DNA of 64,000 bases from the NCBI RefSeq assembly GCF_009870125.1, contig NC_046683.1, positions 3,844,001 to 3,908,000 of the forward strand, read 5' to 3'. Below the pieces are notes generated by a model. It saw nothing but the letters and a program-made list of their open reading frames with translations. It ran no database searches and was not told the origin of the DNA. This DNA is from Drosophila pseudoobscura (Eukaryota; Arthropoda; Insecta; Diptera; Drosophilidae). This document shows, piece by piece, positions 24,201 to 36,300 of the stretch; position 1 is the first letter of the stretch, and each line of letters begins with the position of its first letter. The position numbers were made by a program, and so were the translations under genes.

Positions 24201-24752
24201 ATGTTCGAGCTTGTGTCTTTCCTCCTGTATATACTGATTGCTGTGCATCTGCAAGGATCCTTGAAAAGTGATTCGGTGAGTGGAAACTCTGAACGCCTGG
24301 ACAGGGTGGAGGATGCGATTGGCGAGCTGCAGACGCAAGAGTCGGGAGGTTCTGGGAACTTCGTGAAGATAAATTCAAGGTTCTTCCACATTGAGCAGAA
24401 TCGAAAAGTCAACTGGTATGCCGCACTGAATATATGCCACGAGATGGGCGGCCATCTGGCGGATCCGGCGAACCAACAGGAACTGAATTCCATTAAGCAA
24501 AGACTGATCCGCGGCCGGCACTATTGGCTGGGGATCTCCGACCTGGCCAATGAGGGCTTGTTTCTTTCGCAGAACACTGGCAACAGGGCGACCTTTCTTA
24601 GGTGGATCTATGGTGAACCAAACAACTACGGAAACTACGAGCACTGCGTAGAACTGAAGTCACAGCAAAATAGGGAATTCCTAATGAACGACGCCCCATG
24701 TTGGCTTTTGTCCTATTTTATTTGCCAGACTAGCTCACCGAATAATAAATAG
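24201..24752 (+). CDS. Secreted C-type lectin 2
   Basis: Intronless 183-aa ORF starting MFELVSFLLYILIAVHLQG. Its signal peptide is nearly identical in its second half to lectin 1 (LYILIAVHLQ). A short heptad-like neck (ERLDRVEDAIGELQ) leads to a CTLD with NICHEMGGHLA, YWLGISDLANEG, GEPNNYGNYEHC, FLMNDAPC and YFICQ. Unlike its neighbour it carries EPN, the mannose-type motif. The bases GTGAGT that form the intron donor in lectin 1 occur here at the same place but are read as Val-Ser. This gene therefore either lost the intron or retains a 57-nt in-frame cryptic intron (GTGAGT...CTGCAG, 24276-24332). It is a tandem duplicate about 0.3 kb downstream, with its own TATA box. Confidence 0.85.
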   Translation: MFELVSFLLYILIAVHLQGSLKSDSVSGNSERLDRVEDAIGELQTQESGGSGNFVKINSRFFHIEQNRKVNWYAALNICHEMGGHLADPANQQELNSIKQRLIRGRHYWLGISDLANEGLFLSQNTGNRATFLRWIYGEPNNYGNYEHCVELKSQQNREFLMNDAPCWLLSYFICQTSSPNNK

Positions 24753-25377
24753 TGAATATCTTATCATCAGTTTTCGTTGCATGCTACTGGCATCCGGGAA
24801 AATATATTTAATCGTAGGAATTGTTACTATTAAGTGATCCGCTTACAAGTTAATAAAAGTACAAACTACATTTACTCGTAATAAATGCATGATGAACTTA
24901 GCAGGGGAGTATTTCCTCTAGTACTTAAATTCAATTGTTAAGACTTTCTTTTTCCCAGGGTATCTACTACTATAATATTTTCTGTCAGACATTTAATTGA
25001 TGTACTATGTGAACCAGTACATACATATGTATGTATATCCTCTGCTAGGGTACACAAATGAAAACCAAATCATTTTATTGATATTTTATCGTATATTTGA
25101 GAACCCAACCATTGTGGGATAGGCCTGGAACTTCTCGGCGGCCAGCCTGGTAGAATCTAATTGCAAAATGCTGGACATCTTGAAAAAGATGAGCGAGAAT
25201 ATTAACAAAGAGAATATTAGCCTCTGTTTATTTCCCATTAGGTCTCTAAAGCGGCTGAAGGATGGTGGCAGCTTGCTCATTGAGTTTGGGGAATACATAT
25301 ATATTGAATCAGAGCCGATGACTGCCAAATGTTCTCACGCTCTCTAACGCTTTTAACAACACTGTTTAATGCTAGCT

Positions 25378-25510
25378 GGGACAGACAGACATACTCGTGG
25401 CTATGTATATCGACTCAAGAATATATACTTTATGGGATCGGAAATGCTTTCTTTTGGCTGTTACACATACATATATCCCTACTAGGGGGCAATATTCTTT
25501 TAGCCAAGTC
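25378..25510 (+). mobile_element. DINE-1/INE-1-like interspersed fragment
   Basis: The order gacagacagaca, then ctcaagaatatatactttat, then gggatcggaaatgcttt, then gctgttacacatac matches the common Drosophila interspersed sequence carried by DINE-1/INE-1-type elements, here diverged. No coding capacity. The family call is from memory of its consensus appearance. Confidence 0.5.
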
Positions 25511-25799
25511 CTACTTGGAAGCGTTGTGCGCATACTATTGGGATTTTCAAAGTGCCAGCCTCTCCAGTGTCTGAGTTCTGTAGATCTGTGAAAATTACAC
25601 ACATACATACATACATGTACATATGTTGGTGTGTTCATTTTTGTATTTTGTATTTTCTTTTATTTAAATTATTATGTATACATAATAAGAGCTTAAAATA
25701 CAAATTTAATTTCTTTATCAAAATACATTGTTATACAATTTCCTTAGTTGTTGTCGCTTGTATGCTTGGGGATCTCAATTTGGATTCATTTGACGGTGT

Positions 25800-25834
25800 T
25801 ATTTCATTTCATTTGATTTGATTTGATTTGATTT
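25800..25834. repeat. (ATTTS)n pentanucleotide repeat
   Basis: Tandem atttc/atttg units. Confidence 0.7.
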
Positions 25835-26512
25835 TGATATTAATAGTATTCCGAGTGGGTTTCGCTTAGTCGTCAATGTTTATGGATTTAGTTTTAGCTT
25901 TGCACACCGCATTTTGTTTAGTTATAGTTTGAAGCTTATGTTCCTTTTCTTTTCCTTTCTCTTTATATAGCTTTAGATCTGTTTGTTGTTTCTTTATTTG
26001 TAATATTAATTAATAGAAAAAAATACTAACAAAAAGAAGAGGTCGTCTTGGATATATCCATGGATATCAATATTGTAGAATATAAATACAATATGCAGAT
26101 GTATCTATACGATTGCGGCATCAAGATCGCGTATAATACAATATATAGACAATACGAAATATAAAAAAAAAAAAAACTGCATCGAGTGGTTCACAATAAT
26201 ACATTCATCATTCATCCTGCGCGATTCATTTTATCCTCATCGCCAAGCCACTACTAAAACACACACTTTAGAAACATCTCTTTTTAAAGAAACTAACGAA
26301 ATCCGATTACACAAATTGTGAAGGAACGCTGTCTGTGGAGGACGCTGCGGCACAAACAAATATACAATATATATAAAACTCTGCCCTCGATCTCTGATAT
26401 CACTCCATTGATCGTTTGGTTTCCTTTCTTTAGGGTTAAAAAAGTATTAAATAAAACATATAATAAGACCTAAAAAAAATTGAACTAGGAAAACAATTGA
26501 AAGCACTTTGCC

Positions 26513-26572
26513 CTGTGTGTGTGTGTGTGTGTTTGGTTTTGTGTGTGTGTGTGTGTGTTTGTGTGTTGTTGG
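26513..26572. repeat. (GT)n microsatellite
   Basis: Interrupted GT tract of about 55 bases, in the probable 3' UTR/flank of l(1)G0289. Confidence 0.9.
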
Positions 26573-27088
26573 AGTTCGTACAAGTATGTGCTGGGATCTT
26601 GGGGAGGACTTGGGTCTTGGCTTTTGGGGATAGCTAAGGAGGATGGGGCTAAAAACAGAACCAAAGAAAACACTAAAGGATCACTTCATGCTGTTGCCAG
26701 TCGTCTTTTTTGAGCAATTCGGTTGGAGGTTAGGGGTTAGGGATTGTGAATTGGGTGGTGGGGGCTTCTTAATTTTGTATCCGTTTCTGTCTCGCTTTTG
26801 CCTTGCCTTACAATATTTTTTGTGTCTGTCGAAAAATATTTAAAATCAGTACTAATTATTCCGTTTGTCTTTTCCTGTGATCAATAAAATTATCCATTTC
26901 CGAATTGTTTGTTGTTTGAGGATTGATATTTGCGGGGTGGGAGGGATTTCGGGGATTTCGGTTTCCGGTTTTCGATCAAAATTTCTGTCGTTTTTGCTGC
27001 AACTCTCTTTCTCTCTCTCTTAGGCGATCTCATCTCTCTCTTTCTCTCTCTCCGCTTCCATCATCTCTCTGGATATCTGTGGTACTCT

Positions 27089-29451
27089 TTACATGTGTAT
27101 CGTGGCTGCCGTATAGCGCGCCTCGCCGCGCCTCCAAGACCACTGGCTGGGACGGAACTAATGGATTAAACGATAGAGAATAAAGCCAAGTTATTTTTAG
27201 CCACAATTATGTACTATATATGTATGCATGTGTGCTTATAGAGAGAGTGTTATATCTAGAGCTCTGATAACCAACCTGATGCAAATGCTTGGACTGCATG
27301 TAATTGTAAGAAATGCATAAAGCCATGGGTTTTACATATATAGAAAAGATGCTTTGGATCTTTCGACACTCACCTGAATTAAAAGTTGGCCGCTCTTCGT
27401 GTGCGGGTTGCGGTACGCATAGAAGAGCCACAGCGTCACGGCGAACACCATGCAGATGGGCACCATGAAGCCAAATGCCATGCCCACGCTCTTGTTGTCG
27501 CCCTGCGCCTGAGAAAGCTCGTCGGCATTCAAGAGCTTGCCGTCCGCCGGACTTCTGCTGCTGCTTGCATCGGCGACTGTCTTGGTTTGGGCAGTTGCTC
27601 GCGGGGCTCGCGTGCTGCTCAGCGTTGGCTCTGTTGCCGCAGAGCTGGCGGGCGAGGCGGTGGACGAGTTGCCACTGCCGCTACTGCTCGCAGCGCCGGT
27701 ATTCTCCTGGCCGGCGTTGTTGCCCTTCGTGCCGAGAACCGGACAAGTGCCAGCATCATGAATGGCAGCTGTGTCGCAGCCTGCAAATGGATGTAGTTTT
27801 TCAATTAATTGAATGGTTCAACCGTTCGGGGCGTTCAACCGTCAAAGCTTACCCTTTTGAATCCATTCGTGCTTCTTGCGATCGGTACCAGTGGAGCAGC
27901 GATTCAGCGCCGGGCACCAGGAGCACTGTGAGGCGAAAAAAGGAGAGAGAAAGGATTATAGAATCTACAGTTTTAGTTTTTAGCTGGTGGAACCCACGGC
28001 AAAAGTTGTGTTATGGTTAATGCACGCCTGGCAATCATTGTAACCCAGGCAGGTGGGCAGGGCCGTCAGCTTGATAACGGTAGCATTGGTGATCTCCTTT
28101 TGCTGGAAGGTCACGCGGTGATACTCGTAGATGGTCTTTCGACGGGCAACTGTCACAGAAGCAAAAAACAACAACAGTTAGGATCGAGGATCGAGGGTCT
28201 GCTGGAGACAAAATATTTTGCTTACAATAGAGTTGCTTGTCAATGATGTAGGCATCCGAGAGGCCCACCTTAACCGGATGCTGATTGTCCTGGATCGTGT
28301 TGATTTGCGTGGGGACTTGGAAATATCCAAACACAATGTCCCCGCTCTGATGGAGGGTCACGCTGAACGTGAAGTTTCCATACTCGGGCTTATCCTGAAG
28401 CGTCACGTTCTCCCAGACGGCCGTAAAGGCGGTACCTGGAGGACAGATTTGGAGTTAGATTAGATAGCCAGAGCTAGAGCCAGAGCCAGAGCTCGTTCTA
28501 AATGCTCACCATTATCGTGCAGACGGACAACCGATTCCGGGGATATGCTCGTATCGAAATTGGCCATCAGGGGGGCAATATATTGCGTAGCCGCCAGCCA
28601 GGAGTGGACATACTCGCCGGTGTAGAGGAAACCGCCGGTGGCAACGGTTATGTTGCGCACATAGTGCCCATAGAAGGGGAAATCAAACTGCAGCTCCACG
28701 GTCATGGCACGACGATGCGACGAGGACAGCATGCTGTTCTCGGGCACGGTACGCAGCTGGGACCACAGTGCTGCGGCCTCCGCCTTGTTGATATACAGGG
28801 TACTGTTGTAGTACTCGTGATGGTCCTCCGTGCGGTTTAGGCTCTCGCTGCTGATGCCCTTGTTGATCACCTCCTCGGCGACATCCACATCCGAGACATC
28901 CACATCCGTCCACTGGTCCACGTTCATGCGGTCCGTTGAGGTGGCTACCCCAGCAGGCAGAGGCATCTGCAGTGGCACAATCGGCGCGGAGGCGGCCACC
29001 TTTTTGGGATACTGCGATTGGTTGCCCAGCAGCTGGGTGGGCTTCTTGGCCGCCACATTGATGGTGGTGGTTGCTGTTGGGTTCGCTGATCCATCGGCAT
29101 TCTGCACACTATAATCCTTTCGCTGTCCGGTACCATTGACGCCCAAATTGTGTACATTGTACGAGACACTGCCACCCACTGCTCCCGCTCCCGTCTTGCT
29201 GTCGACGGTGGTAACCGTGGTCTCCGTGCCACCGGCCACAGCACTGGCATTCCCATTTACGCTTTGGTACTGACTCTTTGCATCCGGCGTTATGCCGGCC
29301 GGCGCCGCCGCCGAGTCTGCCGCTGCCGCATCGGGCGCCGCACGCTTCTGACGACTCCCTGCTTGATCTTCCGCCTCTGGCAGTCGAACCACATCGTGGG
29401 CATTGATGAATGTGAGCTTCATGTCGAGCGGATAGTAAGCATCTGGATTGG
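27089..29451 (-). CDS. l(1)G0289: Plexin-domain-containing protein (l(1)G0289 orthologue), 5' exon missing
   Basis: Six exons on the - strand: 29451-28510, 28435-28226, 28149-27998, 27925-27853, 27780-27374, 27157-27089, all GT-AG with matching phases. The first begins mid-codon after an acceptor (ttttacag), with in-frame NPDAYYPLDMK upstream of the internal Met, so an earlier signal-peptide exon exists. Order: disordered Ala/Thr-rich region with a RQKR furin-like site; nidogen-like/PLXDC region (FDFPFYGHYVRNITVATGG, GDIVFGYFQVP, QHPVKVGLSDAYII); PSI cysteine cluster (CLGYNDCQAC, CSWCPALNRCSTGTDR, HEWIQKGC); Ser/Thr stalk; one TM helix (MAFGFMVPICMVFAVTLWLFY); and a short tail ending RYTAATIHM. 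The architecture matches human PLXDC1/2, cell-surface receptors for PEDF. The symbol is from recognition of the C-terminus and domain order. Confidence 0.88.
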
Positions 29452-29769
29452 CTGTAAAACGGAAAGCGAATATCGTGTTAGTGAGTATATGGAGGCGCTT
29501 CAGTGACGTGCTCTCTTCTTAAAAAGGGGATAAGGCCAATTAAATGTGTGAGATATTTCTGTCTTTCCAGGAAGTGCCTGTACCCTGCCTGTCCCTGGTC
29601 CGATCGATGGTCATGTGTGAAGAAAGGAGCTTTCGAATTCATGCACTTCATTTTGTACACAGATTATTACGTACACCTACACAACAACACACAGCTTTTT
29701 ACGTACGTATATGAAAAATATACGCACAGCTTATTTCGTACAGTCACAGCTTATTGCATACATCGAAGC

Positions 29770-29850
29770 TGTCAGATCCAGCCGGGCAGCAGTCTGGTTG
29801 AGGAGCACATCTTCCAGTGGACCAAGGCCTACATGGGTCACCTCTCGTAA
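29770..29850 (+). pseudogene. Orphan C-terminal coding-like fragment
   Basis: A 26-codon stretch, CQIQPGSSLVEEHIFQWTKA then YMGHLS, with GC-rich wobble positions ends in TAA, and the stop overlaps AATAAA (29849-29854). It is an island in AT-rich sequence with no upstream exon that I can join. It could be the last exon of an unseen gene or a remnant of a duplicated gene. Family not recognised. Confidence 0.35.
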
Positions 29851-31743
29851 TAAATCTCACATCGATTAAGTAAACCTATCGATTCTATTTCATTTGACCC
29901 CCCCATATAGTGGAGTATAGTCATTTTTGTATTTCTGTCACTGCTGCGACATATTCTTTCTTTATCCCGAATTTGCGAGTATTCCATCCACAAATCTATC
30001 AACGAGGGGAAGCCCCTTGTGATTATTTGTTTGTAGATACTATAGGGTATAGGTCACCCTTGTGTCGCTCTCTCTATGTACTTCGATCTGTTTTATCGTA
30101 TGCAAAGATCTCAGTGACAATAAGAGACACACTAAATGTGTTTTACAATCTGTAGGAAATCATGGGTTTCGATCTACCAATCACAAAATAAATTTAGTTC
30201 CATTCTTGGTAACTAAATATATCATTAATTTAAATACTTTTACTCCGATTAGTGGCAATTCCGCTAAAGATTTCGACTGTAGGCGCCTTTATCTCTGGTA
30301 AATATTATCTTTTAATATGTGTGCTCTCATTATATTATCATTTTGGCTATCGTTCTGTAAAGTACATACATATATAAAAAGATACATCCACTGTATCTGG
30401 AAGCCAGCCATATCTGAATCTTTGCGTAGAGCCGTTCACTTATCGTCTGGTAAATATTATCATTTCAGTCACGATTGCATTCATTATACACTTTTATGAG
30501 TATTACGTAGGCTGGCGTTTATATCCGTAGCGTAGACCAGGGAAAAATCCCCCCTTCCATTTAATCGCCTTTCCATTTTGTCCAAATCGTACCTAACTCG
30601 TTCTCGTTGTACATTCGCGTTTTATATCATTTAACGATAAACGAAATATTCCTCTTTGAAGAAAAATGGAATTATCACATGACAATTTTCATGTTTTGAT
30701 TTTCTTCAATTGATTTTTTTTCTAGTTCAACAATTGGTAATGAAACACCATGCATCGCCACTACGAAAAACTGGTAAAACGAGTTCAGTAGCAGAAAAAA
30801 ACCCGTGAGGGTCTTCTAAGAACACTTGTGGTACTGGAAAATATGGATAAGTGTGCGGTATTGGCTATTGCAATATTGTGAAATGACATTCCATGATATA
30901 GGGGCATCTTTGAGCGTTAAAGCGTCGAAGATACAATCGACATGGCCGTCAAATCCAAATATGGCTTGTACCTTTCTACGACAATCCGAGATCTCACACA
31001 TCGGCCTACTCAAAAGATTTTTTAGCCACCAGAAATATGAAATCAGGGGTCATCTGACTAGTCCTGAAGACTTCCTTTACAGATACTTTTCTTCTGAGTT
31101 CCAAAATTGTTCGCTATTGTTCTTTGTGGTAAGCATAAACTGTATCTGTTTCTGTAGTTTCATTTATTTTTAGGAATAGATAAACCAGCTTAAGGTCTAA
31201 GTTCAAAAGAGTATCCAAAGGGTATCTTCACAAGGGTATCCAATTATTGAGTGTTCTGGTATTTAAAACATTTTGGGCATTATGTACTATTTAGACCCCG
31301 GGCTGTAGTAAATTTTCCCAAATGTAGTCATTTCCACTCTTGCATGTGTAATGCAATTTTCTGGGCATGTGCCACATGCCATTGGCCCTCTCCCCGCCAC
31401 TACTATTTGTGTTGCATGTGTGTTGTGTTGTGTTGTTTTGGGTGTGTGTGTGTGCTAGTGTGCTGTAATTAACCTTACTGTTATTTGAAGCCGCTCTCAA
31501 TATTGATTTTCTATTTTCATTTACCATTTCCCACATGTGCGCCAGCACCGCAGCACCGCAGAAACACATCAAAGAGCCCCTGTCGTCAGCCCCCAATTGC
31601 AATTACAACATGTGGCATGTGGTTGGTCGGTCGGCTCTCTGTGTGCCATAGATGGGGGACTGGCATGTACACATGACCCCCCAAACAAAAACGATATCGA
31701 TTCCCAAGCCCAATTATTCACAACTTTCGAACATACGACAACA

Positions 31744-31790
31744 ACATATATATATGTATATATATGTATATATATGTACATATATAAATT
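31744..31790. repeat. (TATATG)n microsatellite
   Basis: Tandem atatatatgt units. Confidence 0.8.
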
Positions 31791-33039
31791 TTGTATATAA
31801 ATAAGCAATTGAAAACAAATCGGAGAATCGTCTCCCACTTCCGGGGTAGTTTCTTGGAGGTTTTTACTTCATTTGTTTCTATGAAAGTTTTGTTCTTGCT
31901 TCTTGGTTCCGATATTCCTTGATTTTCGGTGTTTTGGCATCCGGAATCCGGTATTTTTCTGCTGCTCAAAGATGAAAAACAAATTGCGCAAGAACAGAGC
32001 ACGTTTTCGTTTCATTTGGTATTTGATTATATGTACATATGTATATCCCTATATAACAACAACCAAGGGTATTCCGTATAAACTCCGTCCCATAAGGTTA
32101 AGAAAGTTATCGTTTCTTGGCCACCCGAGAATTCTATGTATATTAAGAATTTTCCGCATAACGAATTCCCCCTGAGATTCGCTACATCTTAAGATGGATG
32201 TTCGACTGTAATACCTTTGTGGAAATTCTAGGTTCTTTACAAAGTTTTACTGCCCCTTCTGATGCTTCATATATTTGGAATATTCTCTTCTTTCGTAATG
32301 CCCTTTGCAAAGATATGACACACAAAGCCCACGGGCGTCAGCTTTCAGCTCTGTTTGGCGAAACGCAACTGTACACAGATACACAGACACATATACACGT
32401 TTGTGAATGTTATAATTGTTTACTGTTTTTCAATGGAACAAATCACAACTGAGCGATTACTTTGCGGGCAGGCACACAGCACCAGGCAGCAGTCACCAGT
32501 CACCCGTGCCGACGATCAGATACAGTATTATTAGTAGATGTTTGTGTGGGACGCGGGACCCGGGACGCACGGTATGCAGGCCCCAGATCTGTACATGTAC
32601 ATATGTATTTATGTTCATGATGTATGAATGTCTGTGAAGAAGAAACAACGACAGCGACAGCGACAGCGAAAGCAAAAGCTGCGCGTCATCGATGCCCCCA
32701 TCTGGCGGGTGATCTTGCATAATTACGAGTATTAGCCGCAGCCGCAGCGGCAACAACAGCAGCGACTGCGGTCAAAATATGAGTCAACTCGCTGCGCCCT
32801 GCTCTATTTCCGACTTGAGCTTAGGGATGGGTGATGAGCAGAGAGCGATATTATTAATCGATTAAGATCTTCTATAGATGCATTAGCAGCAAATGGACAC
32901 GTTTGTTGATACATTCCACGTTTCCGTGTGTCCTAACGCTTATGGGAAGAATATCACTCCGAATCCGATCTACTCTCGCTCTCCTTGAGTGGGGATACTG
33001 CAGCGAATATTCTTTCGTTGCTCTGCCTGATGGACTCAA

Positions 33040-33370
33040 GCCTCATCTCTGCGCAAAATAACATGCCATGATGTCCAGCGGAGAAAAGTCATCTGTACCA
33101 TGAAAATCCATGCAGCAAGAGCGCCACCTGATCTCGCCCCGCGAACTGTTGCCTCCTCTGCTTCTCCGGCTGCCTCCAGTGCTGCTTCGAATTGAATTGA
33201 ACCCAGTGTTAATTGCTGTGAATGATGGCCGTTTTGTACGTTTTTTGTAGTTTGCTGTTGTTATTGTTGCTGAAACAATTGGCGTGAATTTATTCAGCGT
33301 TTGATTGAAAACCAAAAAATTGGTCTTTAATATTTTTTCGAGTGAGTGTGATAGCATTTTACTTTAGTTA
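33040..33370 (-). other. Possible 5' UTR exon for l(1)G0289
   Basis: On the - strand a CAA/CAG-rich, 5' UTR-like stretch (gcagcactggaggcagccgg) is followed by ATGGATTTTCATG|GTACAG. A phase-1 donor here would join the first found exon of l(1)G0289 in frame, but it supplies no signal peptide. Weak. Confidence 0.2.
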
Positions 33371-36300
33371 GTTTGTGCTGATGACCTCCACGCCAGAGCC
33401 AGAGAAAGACCCCACAAGTGGGTCAAAGAATTTGCACAGTGGCCCACTTTCGGTCTTTCGCCGGTCTTTAATTATTGGGGGGTTTTTTTTTGTCTTTTTT
33501 GGTGAAATGCGCCAACAAGATGCGAAGGACGCACGAATCAATCAGTGTGAGGGAATTGGAATTGGAATGAGATTTCTTCACAAAATTCAAGCACGCTTCA
33601 AGCGGCAGCACTTTGTGTGTTTTTTGTCCAAACAAAAGTATGCACATAAATGCACGCAAGGCTGTTCGTTTCACTGCATTCGTCGGCGCATTCGGGGTCT
33701 GCTCTCCCATTTCTATTTACGTCTGCGCTTTTGAAATTACTTATCGCCAGTTACCCACTCCATGGTATGTCTTGTTTGTTTCTTTTATTTTCGTTTTTTA
33801 CCTGCTGATACCCCTGGGTAAAGGCAGGGCTATTCATTATTCGGCTGAAGGTGTGGAAATGCACGTTTCCGATTCCACATATTCTGTCAAAAACTGCGGA
33901 AGTCCCCGCTTGAAAGATATGCATTTTTAGTAGTGTTATAGGGTTATACAGCTACTACGAGTATCTACCGATCAGCCATTAATTCTATGTGATAGCTCAC
34001 AGTAGCGTGACACTTGTAATTAATGGAGCACGGCTTCCTTATTGATGCCCGACTCGAGACGCACAAGCGAATGGCAAAAACAACATACATGTATACATGT
34101 CGTGTGCATGACGCGGCATATGGTCCATATCTATGTTGCTTTATGCATGGTTATATATACTTTTGTGCAACAACTTTTAGCAAAGGGTTATGTATGTATC
34201 TTATTCTTATGTCTTATTTTATACAATGTGGTAGGTATGCATAAGGTTGTTTATATGCACATGCATACTACGTATAAATTGTCTAAGGTTCTGATTAGGA
34301 TATCCGCTAAGGGTTCGCTTTTGTTGTTGTTATGGGGACTGCTCCCGCCTGAATTCCTAATCGTTTATGAAAATTGATTTGTGAGGCGGGTATTTCTATA
34401 GTCGGAACGTCTCTGTCTGATTTATTCTGCAATTGTTGGTTGCTTTATACTGTGATAATCAAAAACGCTATCGACACCGGTCGTTTATCAGTATTTGTTT
34501 TTGAATTTTCCTCAACTCTTTTACTGATTGCTTGACAGACAATTTGCGTCGCACGCTTTCAGCTAATTGAGGGTAGAGGTACCTGTACCTGTGCCCGTAC
34601 CTGTACCTTTACCAGCAACTGTATCTGTACCTGTCTGAAAAAGGTACTCGGACAGGAGGCACTCTCTCTCTCTCTGGTGGGGACCTGTGTTTGTTCAGTC
34701 ACTGCACTGGGCCAGACGTGGCCGGAGTGTTAATATTTTAACAGTTCTTTTATGCGCCGTTAGGCGGATAGGGTTATCAACCACCAAATCAATGGAAGTC
34801 AAACAAAGGCAAGTGCGAGCGTGATTTTTTCTTCCCAGCAAATGGACGGACTATGATGATGATGATGGTAATGGTAATGATGTGTTAACGTCCGTTCATC
34901 TTTCCATGGCCTAGACGACGACAAGACAAGCGATGCATCTGTCAAAGAGCCAATGCTCAAAGATCATAACTGTTTATGTCCATTAACTTGTTAGAGCTGG
35001 AAAACCCGAGAACTATCTCGAGTGGCAATGAATGAAAGATAAAAGAGTTGCAGTTGCTTGAGGGGACCGTGGTTCGTTCTCTTGTACCACTTATTTGAAG
35101 ACCAAAGAACAGATGGATATTTAGGGAAGTAGAATAAACCATAAAGTCTTTCACTTTCAGCTTTTCAAGTTTGAAATAATATTGCAAATTCCCCAACCAT
35201 TTCAGTCTTATTTCGGGAAATACCAAACTCTGGAAAACAGTGGACACAAGTGGAATTGCCATGAAATGTTTTTGGGGATAAACGATTAAAGCGGATGGAT
35301 GATTCAGCTGTTCAAGCTTGTTCCCCGCAAAATCCCCAGACAACTCATCACACAACAGCTTTAACCCAGACTTCAGACTCCAGTCCGCCAAATGAATGTG
35401 ATGGATAGATGGATGCTTTATCAAGAGGAGCAGCAACAACAGTTATAAATAATAACGAACGGACACCCTTGATAAGGAGGAGACTCTGGTGCCAGTAGCA
35501 GGCTGACGCCAAGTCAAATCCAATGGGAATTGGAATCGAAGTGCCGTTCTGCTTCTGATTACCATGTGGATCTATTGGAAGCTGCAATCAGTGGTCCACA
35601 TATGGGTATGTGGGAATACGAATCACAGTTGATCCAAAGCTGGAAGCCATAGATTTAGATTTCCAATAGTTTGAACCTGTCTGTCTGTAACCTTAACAAA
35701 TCCCAATGAAAATGGGGGGGAGTCACCGAAGGCGCTTCCCTGAAACTTGCAAATGATCACCATGGAAATCGGTTCAAGAGTGCAGCTTTTACTGGAGGGA
35801 ACACTGTCCAGAGATAAAGCAATGGAAAATCATAGAGATTTGTGTGCTTCGGGGGTGAATCCCACTCTGGCCAGTTGGCCCTCAGGGGCTGATAGTAGCG
35901 CCACTGTTCAGTACTTTAACTGATTCCAAGCGAATACAGTTTCTGAAGAAAAAGTCAGAAAAATAAAGAAACTGATAATGGGGCGCTGACTGGCTGCCTG
36001 ACTGAATGTCCGAGGACGGGATGAGAGATGGGACGGGGCCAAAAGACAAAGAAAACTCGAACCGTTTCCAACTGTATCAACAAAATACAAATATAAACTG
36101 AGGCGACGAGAGGAGATGAGGTGAGAGAGAGAGAGGACGAGCCAAGTGTGCAAGAGAAAAAGAGTAAATGAACTGCGACATAAGCGACTTTCCAGCCAGT
36201 TTTTTGTTTTTGTCCCCGTAGATTGCATTATTGGCCAATTACACAGCACTGTTTGAAATGCGTCATAAAAGGGGTCTGGACAAGGGGAGGGGGTAGAGCA

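Larger units (their letters stand above)
29452..33000. other. Upstream intron/intergenic; no complete gene seen
   Basis: AT-rich. Probably the first intron of l(1)G0289 in part. Contains a coding-like fragment (29770-29850), a TATATG-rich microsatellite (31744-31780) and a 35-codon ORF (32628-32735). I could not find the signal-peptide exon. Confidence 0.4.

Noticed and set aside
30816-31173. Open frames on both strands at 30.8-31.2 kb
   Set aside because: Moderate length but AT-rich codons and no known motif; coding on either strand not supported.
32493-32756. - strand hydrophobic LSLSLSL stretch as a signal peptide
   Set aside because: Produced by a (CAGCGA)n repeat; no GT donor in phase 1 follows.
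34957-35439. 160-codon - strand ORF with Leu run
   Set aside because: Start is not ATG, codons are AT-rich and the Leu run comes from a CTG/GTT simple sequence. It was considered as the signal-peptide exon of l(1)G0289, but no phase-1 donor follows.
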